Origin: Glutamicibacter ardleyensis | GTDB taxonomy: Bacteria; Actinomycetota; Actinomycetes; Actinomycetales; Micrococcaceae | Assembly (NCBI RefSeq): GCF_014644555.1 | Contig: NZ_BMKX01000012.1 | Location: 33,003-97,002, forward strand | DNA length: 64,000 bases | Reading direction: 5' to 3' | Part shown: in pieces, positions 1 to 8,102 of the stretch | Layout: the number at the start of each line of letters is the position of its first letter | Numbering within the stretch: position 1 is the stretch's first letter | Notes under the pieces: model-generated | Told to the model about the DNA's origin: nothing | Databases searched by the model: none | Seen by the model: only the letters and a program-made list of their open reading frames with translations | Made by a program: the position numbers and the translations under genes

Positions 1-1154
1 TGGGTAACCGTAGAATTTTTTACGGTGGATTTCAGCTTCGCGGAGATCTGATCTGCCTGTTCTTGAGTCAGGGTGCCGGCTGTGACTTGAGCATTCAGGA
101 AATCAGCGGTGTCTTTTTCTACTTGATCCAGTCGTGTTTCGGCATCGGTCTGCAAATCTTGGATCACGCTTATAGCGTCGTTTGCGGTGGCGCTGAGCTT
201 CGCGTTCCCGTCGGCTACCTGCCGTGAGCCTGTGGCTAATTGGTCAGCCGAGGAGGCTGCCTTCTGGGTTCCGTCGTTAAGCTTGGATACCGAGCTGGGT
301 AGGGTAGATGTTTTTGATTCCAAGGTGTTTAGACCCTTGCTCAGTGTCTGGGCTCCCGAATTTAGCTCGGTGCTGCCCTTGGACAGCTCCTGGGTTCCAT
401 CGACAAGCTTGTCTTGTCCGTCGGTCAACTTTCCTAAGCCACTGGACAGGCTGCCGGTACCTTCATGGAGTGCGCGTGCGCCATCTTCAAGTTTGGCTCC
501 GCCGGTGACTAATTGCGCGGTGCCATCTTGTACTGTGACCACACCATCGGAGAGTGTAATGGTGCCGTCGTAGAGTTTCTTGGCCCCATCGGCAGCTTCA
601 CCCATTGATTTGTGGATGTCGACAAATCCCGCAATCATGCCTTCGGCAGTTTCTGTGCCAACTTCTTTTGACACCGAATCTCGCACCTCGGTGGCCAGAG
701 TCTTGGCGAAGTTACTGGCCATGAAATTATTGGCATCATTTGTGGTCAGCTCGAGGTTTGCTGCATTGGCTTTTTTCATCTCGGCGGGGGAAGTGAGGGA
801 CGCAGAGAAATCTTGGGGGATGGTCATGGCGAAGGCATAATCGCCATGGGCAACACCCTCAGCGGCAGCTTGCTGTGAGTCAACTATTTCCCAATCGAAA
901 GTTGAGTCTTCCAAGAGGGAATCGACTACCTCGTCACCAACCTTCGTGGCTTTCCCGTCTCGTTCGGCCCCGTCATCGAGGTTCACCAACGCGGTTTTGA
1001 TGCCACTGAGGTTTGATTGCGGATCCCAGTTGCCATAGAGGTAAAGAGCCCCGTAGAGCAGCGGTACACAGGTTACGGCGATCAGTGCCAATTTGGGCAA
1101 GGTTCCACGGGTCATGCGCTTGAGCTCGGAGAGAGCAAGGCCCAGAGTCGTCAT
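1..1154 (-). CDS. YhgE/Pip-type membrane protein, N-terminal part (runs off window start)
   Basis: Reading the minus strand from the ATG at 1154 gives an open frame of about 384 codons to the window edge. It opens with a short basic stretch (LKRMTRGTLPK) and one hydrophobic segment at about residues 20-40, the usual N-terminal anchor of YhgE/Pip proteins. An extracytoplasmic region with repeated D-G and L-x-x-G units (GTGSLSSGLGKLTDG, LNSGAQTLSKG) follows at about residues 190-330, also typical of the family. The C-terminal membrane helices lie outside the window. The start is 3 nt after the stop of the ATPase-like gene at 1158, so the two form an operon. The family is linked to export or phage receptor roles; the substrate is unknown. 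The family call is fairly sure, the function is not. Confidence 0.8.
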   Translation of the reverse strand, partial: MTTLGLALSELKRMTRGTLPKLALIAVTCVPLLYGALYLYGNWDPQSNLSGIKTALVNLDDGAERDGKATKVGDEVVDSLLEDSTFDWEIVDSQQAAAEGVAHGDYAFAMTIPQDFSASLTSPAEMKKANAANLELTTNDANNFMASNFAKTLATEVRDSVSKEVGTETAEGMIAGFVDIHKSMGEAADGAKKLYDGTITLSDGVVTVQDGTAQLVTGGAKLEDGARALHEGTGSLSSGLGKLTDGQDKLVDGTQELSKGSTELNSGAQTLSKGLNTLESKTSTLPSSVSKLNDGTQKAASSADQLATGSRQVADGNAKLSATANDAISVIQDLQTDAETRLDQVEKDTADFLNAQVTAGTLTQEQADQISAKLKSTVKNSTVT

Positions 1155-1157
1155 GAG

Positions 1158-2147
1158 TTAGTCCTTTGGGGTGGATGATTTTGCTGCAAGCTCGGCTTCG
1201 TCTTGCGCAGGAGGTTCAGGTAGTTCGGGAGCTTCAGGTAGTTCGGGAGCTTCAGGTGCTTCGTGGTGGATCGATGACGGTTCCACGAGCTCGGCAGGAT
1301 TGGGCGGCTCGGGTTCTTTCGCGATTTCAGAGGTGGTATCCGTTGGAGGGGTATAAGCTTCCACCGCCACAGACTCCGCTGAGCTAGGTGTTTCTACGAT
1401 CTCGGTGTTAGTGGGTTCGTTCGCCGGCAGTTCCTGGGCTGGCTCGTTCTCGACATCGACTTCGAGGGCATCCGGACCGTTTTCGATCTGCGGGACGGCC
1501 TCGGTCCGTGGTGCCGAATCTTCGGTGGTGACTGTTTGTCCTGCGAAGACGACCGGCCCCTCCCAGCTATCGGGGACTCTAGAAACGACGGCGATGACGG
1601 TGAGCTGGCGACGGGTATGGGTTAGTTCTTCCAACAATTCCAGCCATGTTGGTTCATCGATGCCGTGGCGATCCGGAGAATCAAAAACTAGGCAATCGGT
1701 GTCGTGGTTTTCCAAGGCAAGCCGAGTGAGAAGGTCTAGACGGATCTGTGGGTCGATAGTGTCGATCCAGTCTCCGGCGAGGTGGTCAAAACCATGTCTG
1801 GCTAACCATTTTTTACTTTGCGGTCGGCGCCAGAAAGGCCCGGGTATAAGAGATAGGTCCTCGCTGACTACGTCTCGAACCTTCAGGTGAGCCTCGGGTT
1901 CATTGACTTGCGGAGAGTCAACGATCGCGCTGTGTGTGCGTAGCGTTTTAATGCCAGGCGCTGTAGACCAATGGACCGTCCCCGAGCTGGGGCTCATGCG
2001 CCCAGAAAGCATCAGGGCGAGAGCGGTGCGCTCAAGCTGCGCATCGGCAACTACAAGCAATAGCGCTCCGCGCTCGACTGCCAGAGAGGTCTCGTCGACG
2101 AGTTGGCCGTGGCGCCCTTTGAAGCTCAATGAATTAGCAATTAACAC
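1158..2147 (-). CDS. degenerate ABC-transporter ATPase-like protein with Pro/Glu-rich tail
   Basis: 329 aa from a GTG at 2147. Residues 1-200 follow the ABC nucleotide-binding layout: an initial strand, then a region ending SGRMSPSSGTVHW, which matches the segment after Walker A in ABC ATPases. The P-loop itself reads ADAQLERTA in place of GxxGxGKST, no LSGGQ signature is visible, and the Walker B position reads CLVFDSPDR. Nucleotide hydrolysis is therefore doubtful. Residues 210-329 are acidic and proline-rich with tandem ELPEAP units encoded by an 18-bp direct repeat (about 1219-1254). It is the first gene of the operon with the YhgE/Pip protein and probably its cytoplasmic partner. No Shine-Dalgarno is seen; a promoter inside the upstream palindrome predicts transcription starting at the GTG. 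Confidence 0.7.
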   Translation of the reverse strand: MLIANSLSFKGRHGQLVDETSLAVERGALLLVVADAQLERTALALMLSGRMSPSSGTVHWSTAPGIKTLRTHSAIVDSPQVNEPEAHLKVRDVVSEDLSLIPGPFWRRPQSKKWLARHGFDHLAGDWIDTIDPQIRLDLLTRLALENHDTDCLVFDSPDRHGIDEPTWLELLEELTHTRRQLTVIAVVSRVPDSWEGPVVFAGQTVTTEDSAPRTEAVPQIENGPDALEVDVENEPAQELPANEPTNTEIVETPSSAESVAVEAYTPPTDTTSEIAKEPEPPNPAELVEPSSIHHEAPEAPELPEAPELPEPPAQDEAELAAKSSTPKD

Positions 2148-2153
2148 CCCTTA

Positions 2154-2182
2154 ACACTAATTGAACTGACCGGTCAGTTCAA
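2154..2182 (-). promoter_or_regulatory. promoter embedded in palindrome, leaderless start for the 2147 gene
   Basis: On the minus strand TTGAAC (2182-2177), a 17-nt spacer and TAGTGT (2159-2154) are followed 6 nt later by the GTG at 2147. Transcription would begin at the start codon itself. Both hexamers lie in the 34-bp operator, so a bound repressor would cover the promoter. Confidence 0.55.
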
Positions 2183-2188
2183 TTAGTG
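2155..2188. promoter_or_regulatory. 34-bp perfect palindrome, TetR-type operator
   Basis: A perfect inverted repeat centred between 2171 and 2172 on TGACCGGTCA, with arms reading CACTAATTGAACTGACC. Central TGACCGGTCA-like cores are common in TetR-family operators. It lies 7 bp upstream of the ATPase-like/YhgE operon. No TetR gene is in the window; it may lie beyond position 1. Confidence 0.65.
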
Positions 2189-2366
2189 CGGAAGTTTATT
2201 TACTCACCAGTAGACGTGACGTGCGTCATGGTCTTGGATGGTTCATGGACCAACAACCGGAAACCATCTGATGATTCATCATGAATTCATTATTGGCTGA
2301 TTGAATCGATTGCGGGCCAACCGAGCGCTACCGCGCTGCGGTACTGACAACGAACTAGGACTTTCC

Positions 2367-4292
2367 ATGAAGAAACGCACCACGACAGCCTTTGCGGCTA
2401 CCTGTCTAGGAACCGCATTGGTTGCTGGAATGATGGCGCCCGCCTCAGCGGCCGGAACCGGGAATGAGCTGACCGAGATCGAAGAAATTCAGGGCACCGG
2501 AAGCGCCACAGAAATGGCCGGCACACAGGTAAGTGTTCGAGGAATAGTCACCGGGGCATACGCAGAAGGTGGAATCCGAGGTTTCTACGTCCAGACGGCT
2601 GGTTCGGGAAGCGAGATCTCTCCGACCGGCAGCTCAGCGATTTTTGTGTATTCGGCTGGTGTCGCAAAGGTGGCGGTAGGTGATCATGTTCAGGTCTCTG
2701 GTGAAGTTGATGAATACTACGGAATGACTCAAATTAGCGCTACGGCAAAGGGTGTTGAAGTGCTCACTGAGCCGGCGGAAGCGATCAAGCCGCTGGCTAT
2801 CGATATTCCTGACACTGATGCTGCACGTGAACGATTTGAAGGAATGCTGATTGACCCACAGGGGCAATGGACCGTTGCTGATAACTACAGTTTGAATCAG
2901 TACGGCGAAATTACCTTGGCTGAAGGCACCAGCTCGATACTCGACGAAGAGCGCACCCTGCGCCAGGCCACCGACGTTTTCACGCCTGGAAGCGATGAAG
3001 CCAAGGCCTTGGAGGCCGAAAACGAATCTCGCGCACTGGTTCTAGATGACGGTGCCACTTTGAATTTCTTGGGTGCCGCGGCGAACAAGCTCGTTGAAGT
3101 ACCGTATATTTCGGCGTCCGAGCATGTCACAGTAGGCAAAAGGGCTACCTTTACCGCTCCGGTCATCATGGATTACCGCTACGACCTGTGGCGACTGCAG
3201 CCACAGGGGCAGGTAGTAGGTGCTCAGGATTCCGACATTCCGGTGAGCTTTGAGCAAGTCATGAACGAAGCCCCGGCTGAAGTTGGCGGAAACGTAAGTG
3301 TGGGTAGCTTCAACGTGCTGAATTTCTTCACCACCACCGGAGACCAGCTTCAGGGTTGCACCTACTACACCGATCGTGAAGGCAACCCGATTTCGGTACG
3401 CAGTGGTTGTGATGCTCGTGGTGCTGCAAATGCCGACAACCTCGCGCGTCAGCAGTCCAAGATCGTTACGGCATTGAACAAATTTGATGCAGACGTGGTG
3501 GTTCTTGAAGAAATTGAAAATTCGGCTCGTCTCGGTCAAGACCGAGACGCAGCCCTGCAAATCTTAGTGGATGCGTTGAACAAGGCTGCTGGCGAAAAGC
3601 GCTGGAGCTTCGCCCCGAGCCCAGAGGAAATTCCGGCTGACGAAGATGTCATTCGTACTGCCATGATTTACCAGCGTGATGCGGTGAAGCTCATTGATGA
3701 ATCGGTAGTGCTTGATGACGCTGCCTTTGATAATGCGCGTGACCCGCTAGCACAGGCGTTCCAACGCGTAGGTGGCAACTCTAAGACTCGTTTCCTTGTG
3801 GTGGCTAATCACTTCAAGTCCAAAGGCTCTGACCCTAAAGATGGCTCCGAGAACGCAGATCAGGGTGATGGCGCAGGGGCATGGAACGCCGCACGCGTCG
3901 AACAAGCCGAAGCCTTAGTAGATTTCGCCGAAGGACTGAAGAAGAAACGAAACACTAATAAGGTGCTATTGGCCGGTGACTTCAATTCCTATTCGGCAGA
4001 GGATCCTATCAAGGTGATGACTCGGGCTGGTTATGTTGATTTGGGTGCCGAGGCGAGTACTCACAGCTACCTCTTTGGAGGTCGAACCGGGTCGCTGGAT
4101 CATGTACTTGGATCGGCGGAAATTGCATCGACGGTGACCGGTGAAACAATCTGGAATATCAACGCGACGGAGTCCGTCGCTTATGAGTACAGCCGTTACA
4201 ACAACAACGTGGCTCAGCTGTTCTCCCCTGACCAGTTCCGCTCCTCGGATCATGATCCGGTGCTTGTTGGGCTTCAGCTGAACAAGAAGTAG
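2367..4292 (+). CDS. secreted ExeM/NucH-type endonuclease/exonuclease/phosphatase-family nuclease
   Basis: 641 aa from the ATG at 2367, preceded by AGGA at 2357-2360. An in-frame upstream extension to 2301 has no ribosome site and would put hydrophilic residues before the signal peptide. Residues 1-29 form a Sec signal (MKKRTTT, hydrophobic core, ending APASAA). Residues about 30-260 resemble the OB-fold region seen in these nucleases. Residues about 310-640 hold the EEP phosphodiesterase domain: VGSFNVLNFF, VVVLEEIEN, VVANHFKSKG, LLAGDFNSY and SSDHDPVL, giving the Asn, Glu, His, Asp-x-Asn and terminal Asp-His metal and catalytic residues. It likely degrades extracellular DNA for phosphate or nucleotides. 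No cell-wall anchor is visible at the C terminus, so it is probably released. It stands alone. Confidence 0.88.
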   Translation: MKKRTTTAFAATCLGTALVAGMMAPASAAGTGNELTEIEEIQGTGSATEMAGTQVSVRGIVTGAYAEGGIRGFYVQTAGSGSEISPTGSSAIFVYSAGVAKVAVGDHVQVSGEVDEYYGMTQISATAKGVEVLTEPAEAIKPLAIDIPDTDAARERFEGMLIDPQGQWTVADNYSLNQYGEITLAEGTSSILDEERTLRQATDVFTPGSDEAKALEAENESRALVLDDGATLNFLGAAANKLVEVPYISASEHVTVGKRATFTAPVIMDYRYDLWRLQPQGQVVGAQDSDIPVSFEQVMNEAPAEVGGNVSVGSFNVLNFFTTTGDQLQGCTYYTDREGNPISVRSGCDARGAANADNLARQQSKIVTALNKFDADVVVLEEIENSARLGQDRDAALQILVDALNKAAGEKRWSFAPSPEEIPADEDVIRTAMIYQRDAVKLIDESVVLDDAAFDNARDPLAQAFQRVGGNSKTRFLVVANHFKSKGSDPKDGSENADQGDGAGAWNAARVEQAEALVDFAEGLKKKRNTNKVLLAGDFNSYSAEDPIKVMTRAGYVDLGAEASTHSYLFGGRTGSLDHVLGSAEIASTVTGETIWNINATESVAYEYSRYNNNVAQLFSPDQFRSSDHDPVLVGLQLNKK

Positions 4293-4472
4293 ACGTGGTG
4301 AATCCGGCGGATCGAAGTTGATTCGCCGGATTCTCTTTGGAGAAAAAAGTTTACCGACAACATTCGAAGACCGAGATTGAATGAACAATTTGACCTGTCT
4401 TCTTTTAGTCGTTAGCTGAAAATAAAGAATCTCCAAAAAGTATTCGTTTGCGCATCGTTCTGGGGCTCGGCC
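4293..4472. other. intergenic stretch downstream of the nuclease
   Basis: Holds a short inverted repeat (AATCCGGCGGATCGAAGTTGATTCGCCGGATT, about 4301-4334), a plausible terminator for the nuclease gene, then AT-rich sequence without a convincing ORF up to the sugar-operon promoter. Confidence 0.4.
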
Positions 4473-4502
4473 TTGACAACGGTTTGTGATCGGGCAGAAT
4501 AT
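4473..4502 (+). promoter_or_regulatory. upstream promoter (P1) of the beta-glucoside operon
   Basis: TTGACA at 4473-4478 and a CAGAAT/GAATAT -10 at 4495-4502 with 16-18 nt spacing. The predicted start lies just upstream of the first operator. Confidence 0.5.
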
Positions 4503-4515
4503 GGGAAAGATGATT

Positions 4516-4532
4516 TGTGAGAGCGCTCACAC
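4516..4532. promoter_or_regulatory. overlapping CRP/GlxR-type site and LacI-type operator O1
   Basis: TGTGA-GAGCGC-TCACA (4516-4531) is an exact TGTGA-N6-TCACA CRP-type palindrome. The same bases contain the GAGCGCTC core of LacI-family cellobiose/beta-glucoside operators. A TATGCT hexamer at 4554-4559 would place a second start near 4566, with this site centred about 42 nt upstream, a class II activator position. Confidence 0.6.
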
Positions 4533-4603
4533 GGTGTTTATTTTAGGCGCTTTTATGCTTCATAGTCCGGTAGAAACCCGAAAGGTGGATACCTGTTCTA
4601 CCC

Positions 4604-4617
4604 TGAGAGCGCTCTCA
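4604..4617. promoter_or_regulatory. LacI-type operator O2
   Basis: TGAGAGCGCTCTCA is a perfect 14-bp palindrome close to the CebR-type TGGGAGCGCTCCCA box. It lies between the promoters and the binding-protein gene and is probably bound by the LacI regulator encoded at 9603. Confidence 0.7.
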
Positions 4618-4674
4618 TTTTGGATGTGACGGAGCCTCTCGACCTCTCATACCCGCACTCACACTGGAGACAAG

Positions 4675-6006
4675 ATGAAAACCTCGAGCAAAACAAAGCT
4701 CGCGCAATCGGTCGCACTGCTAGGCACTCTTGCCTTGCTAGCGACAGGTTGCAGCAACGCGGACGATGCCGCGAAGGCGGACCCGGCCTCCGCAGACAAT
4801 CCGGTCACCCTGACGGTCACGACTTTCGGCGCCATGGGTCTAGATGACTTGTACGAAAAGTATGAAAAGGAAAATCCGGGCGTCACTATTGAGGCAACCA
4901 ACATCGACACCGGTGGCAATGCGCTGGTCGATTGGAAAACCAAGCAGGCTTCAGGCGCAGGTCTTCCTGACATCCAGGCAGTCGAAGAGGGTTGGCTAGG
5001 ACAGGTTATGGCCGTCTCTGATTCCTTTAGCGATCTGCGTGACTACGGAATAGAAGATCTCAAGTCCCAGTGGGTCGACTGGAAAGTTGAGCAGGCAACT
5101 GACAAAGACGGACGCATCATTGGCTACGGTACCGATATTGGCCCGGAAGGAATTTGCTTTAACTCGAAGCTCCTTGAAAAAGCCGGTATGCCTTCAGAGC
5201 GTAGCGAATTTGCTGAATTCATCGGTGGACAGGATTCCACTTGGGAAGACTACTTCGCCGCTGGTAAAAAATACGAGGAAAAAACCGGAAAGGCTTGGTT
5301 TGATCAGTCCGGTTTTGTCTGGAACGCCATGGTCAACCAACTCGACGAAGGGTATTACAAAAAGGACGGATCGTTGAATATTGACGGCAACGCCGAACTT
5401 AGCAACCGCTGGAAGATGTTGGCAGATGCTACTGAAGCAGGGTTGTCGTCCGGACAGACTCAATGGGACTGGGGTAAAGGGCAAGCCTTCTTGGATGGTT
5501 CTTTCGCTACCATGCCTTGCCCGGGGTGGATGCTAGGTAACGTCAAGGGTCAAGTTGAAGGTGCAGGCGGCGACGCAACATCGGGTTGGGACTTCGCCGG
5601 GGTCTTCCCTGGTGGACCAGCGAACTGGGGAGGAACCTTCCTCACCATTCCAACAACCTCGAAGAATCCAGTCGAAGCAGCCAAACTCGCTACGTGGCTG
5701 ACCAACGCACAGTCTCAGGCGGCAGCATTCGAAGCAGCCGGAACTTTCCCAAGCAACCTTGAAGCGCAGAGCTCCGAACAGGTCCTTGGAAGCAACGAAC
5801 TGACCAAATTTTTCAACGATGCTCCGATTGGTCAACTACTGGCAGAACGTGCAGAAGGTGTGAAAGCACAGTTCAAGGGGGCCGATGATTCGGTCATCCA
5901 AGAGCAGGTTTTTGGTCCAGCGACGATCGCTTTGGATGGTGGCAAGGATGGACAAGCCGCATGGGATGAAGCTATGTCGACCATGAAGAACTTGGACATC
6001 AAGTAA
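4675..6006 (+). CDS. sugar ABC transporter substrate-binding lipoprotein (cellobiose/beta-glucoside type)
   Basis: 443 aa; ATG at 4675 with GGAGA at 4666-4670. Residues 1-26 are a lipoprotein signal ending in the lipobox LLATGC, so the mature protein is lipid-anchored outside the membrane. The remainder has family-1 solute-binding features: VTLTVTTFGAMGLDDLYEKY near the N terminus, WGKGQAFLDGSFATMP in the middle and PTTSKNPVEAAKLATWL towards the end. It is the first gene of a five-gene cluster with two permeases, a GH1 glucosidase and a LacI regulator, which points to a beta-linked disaccharide as ligand. No ATPase gene is present; as in related actinobacterial sugar importers, a shared MsiK-type ATPase elsewhere probably powers uptake. 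The exact sugar is inferred. Confidence 0.88.
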   Translation: MKTSSKTKLAQSVALLGTLALLATGCSNADDAAKADPASADNPVTLTVTTFGAMGLDDLYEKYEKENPGVTIEATNIDTGGNALVDWKTKQASGAGLPDIQAVEEGWLGQVMAVSDSFSDLRDYGIEDLKSQWVDWKVEQATDKDGRIIGYGTDIGPEGICFNSKLLEKAGMPSERSEFAEFIGGQDSTWEDYFAAGKKYEEKTGKAWFDQSGFVWNAMVNQLDEGYYKKDGSLNIDGNAELSNRWKMLADATEAGLSSGQTQWDWGKGQAFLDGSFATMPCPGWMLGNVKGQVEGAGGDATSGWDFAGVFPGGPANWGGTFLTIPTTSKNPVEAAKLATWLTNAQSQAAAFEAAGTFPSNLEAQSSEQVLGSNELTKFFNDAPIGQLLAERAEGVKAQFKGADDSVIQEQVFGPATIALDGGKDGQAAWDEAMSTMKNLDIK

Positions 6007-6064
6007 TCACCGCCGGTAGGCCGGCTGAATCATCGGCCGGCCTTCTGGGAAAGAGAAATCGATA

Positions 6065-7225
6065 ATGAGCATCATGACCAACAATGCTTCGGATGCCACA
6101 GGAGATACTGTGCCACCGGGGGAGCCAACCCCAGACGCGACTTATCGCGCCGGTGATCCGGTGCAGGAGAAGAAAATGCGTCGCCGGCACCGCTGGGGAC
6201 AGTTTGATTTCAAATACTCGCCTTATCTCTATGTCTCGCCGTTCTTTATTCTGTTCGCACTGGTCGGACTCTTTCCGCTGATCTACACCTTCGTAGTTTC
6301 CATCAATGACTGGGATCTGCTCGGAGGAGCCGGCGAATGGGTGGGCCTAGATAACTACGTGGCCGAAATCAGCTCTCCGCTCTTTTGGAACTCGCTGTTC
6401 AATACGTTCAGCATCTTCCTGCTCTCGGCGATTCCGCAGTTGCTCGTAGCAACCTTCATCGCGGCCATTCTGGACCAGAACATCCGGGCGAAAACATTCT
6501 GGCGAATGAGCGTGCTGATTCCCTACGTGGTCACCCCTGTTGCAGTCACGCTCATCTTCTCCTCTGCTTTTGATGAGAAATACGGGCTAATCAACAACCT
6601 GCTCCAAACCATCAATATTGATCCGGTGGCCTGGAAAAGTGAAGTAATTCCCTCCCATCTAGCCATCGCGACCATGGTGAACTGGCGTTGGACCGGCTAT
6701 AACGCTCTGATTCTTTTGGCAGCCATGCAGGCAGTTCCCCGCGAACTGCACGAATCGGCAGCTATCGACGGGGCCGGTTCACTGCGCAGATTCTTTGCAA
6801 TTACTTTGCCAAGTATCAGACCCACAATGATCTTTGTCGTCATCACCGCAACCATCGGTGGACTACAAATTTTTACCGAACCAAAACTATTCAACCCCAG
6901 TAGTTCGGTGCCTGGTGGCCCCGAACGCGAATACCAGACCACGGTGCTCTACCTGTGGGATCTGGCATTCAACCGTGGCGACTTTGGCCGTGCCTCTGCG
7001 GTCGCGTGGATGTTGTTCTTGATCATCATCCTGATCGGACTGATCAACTTCTTCCTGTCGGGTTCAATTGCTTCATCTTCCGAAGGGGGAAGTCGTAAAA
7101 ACCGTCGCCAGCAACGCAGAGCGCACAAACATGCGGTGCAAATGGCTCAGTCAAAGATTGCTTCAAACCGTATGTCCGGCTCGAATGTAACGGCCGGCGA
7201 AAAGGGCGGAGAATCCCATGAGTAG
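6065..7225 (+). CDS. sugar ABC transporter permease (CebF/MalF type)
   Basis: 386 aa starting at the ATG at 6065. About 55 hydrophilic residues with a basic patch (KKMRRRHRW) precede six predicted membrane helices, the first at about residues 57-80. The cytoplasmic EAA loop that contacts the ATPase reads ELHESAAIDGAGSLRRFF near residue 230. The last 55 residues are basic and hydrophilic. It lies 58 nt after the binding-protein gene and overlaps the next permease by 8 nt, so the two permease subunits are translationally coupled. Role: one half of the membrane channel for the disaccharide importer. Confidence 0.9.
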   Translation: MSIMTNNASDATGDTVPPGEPTPDATYRAGDPVQEKKMRRRHRWGQFDFKYSPYLYVSPFFILFALVGLFPLIYTFVVSINDWDLLGGAGEWVGLDNYVAEISSPLFWNSLFNTFSIFLLSAIPQLLVATFIAAILDQNIRAKTFWRMSVLIPYVVTPVAVTLIFSSAFDEKYGLINNLLQTINIDPVAWKSEVIPSHLAIATMVNWRWTGYNALILLAAMQAVPRELHESAAIDGAGSLRRFFAITLPSIRPTMIFVVITATIGGLQIFTEPKLFNPSSSVPGGPEREYQTTVLYLWDLAFNRGDFGRASAVAWMLFLIIILIGLINFFLSGSIASSSEGGSRKNRRQQRRAHKHAVQMAQSKIASNRMSGSNVTAGEKGGESHE

Positions 7226-8102
7226 CGCAACGTTAGCTAAAACTACGGCAGCTAAAAAATCTGGTGCCAAAGGTAAAAATTTCTCGATGGATCGCCGTCC
7301 TGGATTTCTTACTTATGGATTATTGATCGCATTTTTCCTGGGCAGCACCTACCCGTTGTGGTATTCGCTGTTGATCGGTTCAAATACAGGAGCGGTGTTC
7401 GCCTCCACCTACCCACCGCTACTACCTGGCGGCGCTTTCTGGACGAATGTTGCCGAGGTTTTTAACACCATTGATTTCTGGGGTGCTCTAGCAAATAGCG
7501 TCCTCGTTTCCTCGGTCATCACGCTTTCGGTGGTCACGTTTTCCACCTTGGCCGGATACGCGTTCGCTAAGCTACGCTTCCGTGGGCGTCAGGGACTACT
7601 AGTCTTCGTGATCGCGACTCTGGCTGTACCAACGCAGCTGGGTATTATTCCGCTGTTCATGGTCATGAAGGAATTCGGTTGGACCGGCTCCCTGGGGGCA
7701 GTCATGGTGCCCACCTTGGTTACCGCTTTCGGAGTGTTCTTCATGCGCCAATATTTGGTGGATGTAGTGCCCGATGAATTGATCGAGGCTGCCCGTATTG
7801 ATGGGGCGAGCATGATCGGAACCTTCTGGCATGTAGGCGTGCCGGCAGCGCGCCCAGCAATGGCTATTCTGGCTCTCTTCACTTTCATGACCGCATGGAC
7901 CGACTATCTCTGGCCAATGCTTGTAGCACCGCAAAACCCCACCTTGCAGGTGGCACTGAGCCAACTGCAATCCGCAAAGTATGTGGACTACACGATTGTG
8001 ATGTCCGGGGCCTTGATGGCCACCATCCCGCTGTTATTGCTATTCGTAGTGGCGGGCAAACAACTTGTATCTGGAATTATGGCAGGAGCTGTAAAGGGCT
8101 AA
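7218..8102 (+). CDS. sugar ABC transporter permease (CebG/MalG type)
   Basis: 294 aa; ATG at 7218 overlaps the end of the previous permease. Six membrane helices are predicted, and the conserved EAA loop is ELIEAARIDGASMIGTFW at about residue 192. The C terminus ends VSGIMAGAVKG, as usual in MalG-type permeases. Its stop shares a base with the start of the glucosidase gene (TAATG at 8100-8104), so uptake and hydrolysis are made from one tightly coupled message. It forms the second half of the membrane channel with the product of 6065-7225. Confidence 0.9.
   Translation: MSSATLAKTTAAKKSGAKGKNFSMDRRPGFLTYGLLIAFFLGSTYPLWYSLLIGSNTGAVFASTYPPLLPGGAFWTNVAEVFNTIDFWGALANSVLVSSVITLSVVTFSTLAGYAFAKLRFRGRQGLLVFVIATLAVPTQLGIIPLFMVMKEFGWTGSLGAVMVPTLVTAFGVFFMRQYLVDVVPDELIEAARIDGASMIGTFWHVGVPAARPAMAILALFTFMTAWTDYLWPMLVAPQNPTLQVALSQLQSAKYVDYTIVMSGALMATIPLLLLFVVAGKQLVSGIMAGAVKG

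Noticed and set aside
7895..8101. N-terminal extension of the GH1 glucosidase
   Set aside because: It lies inside the permease gene in another frame; the ATG at 8102 in the TAATG overlap gives the normal family start.
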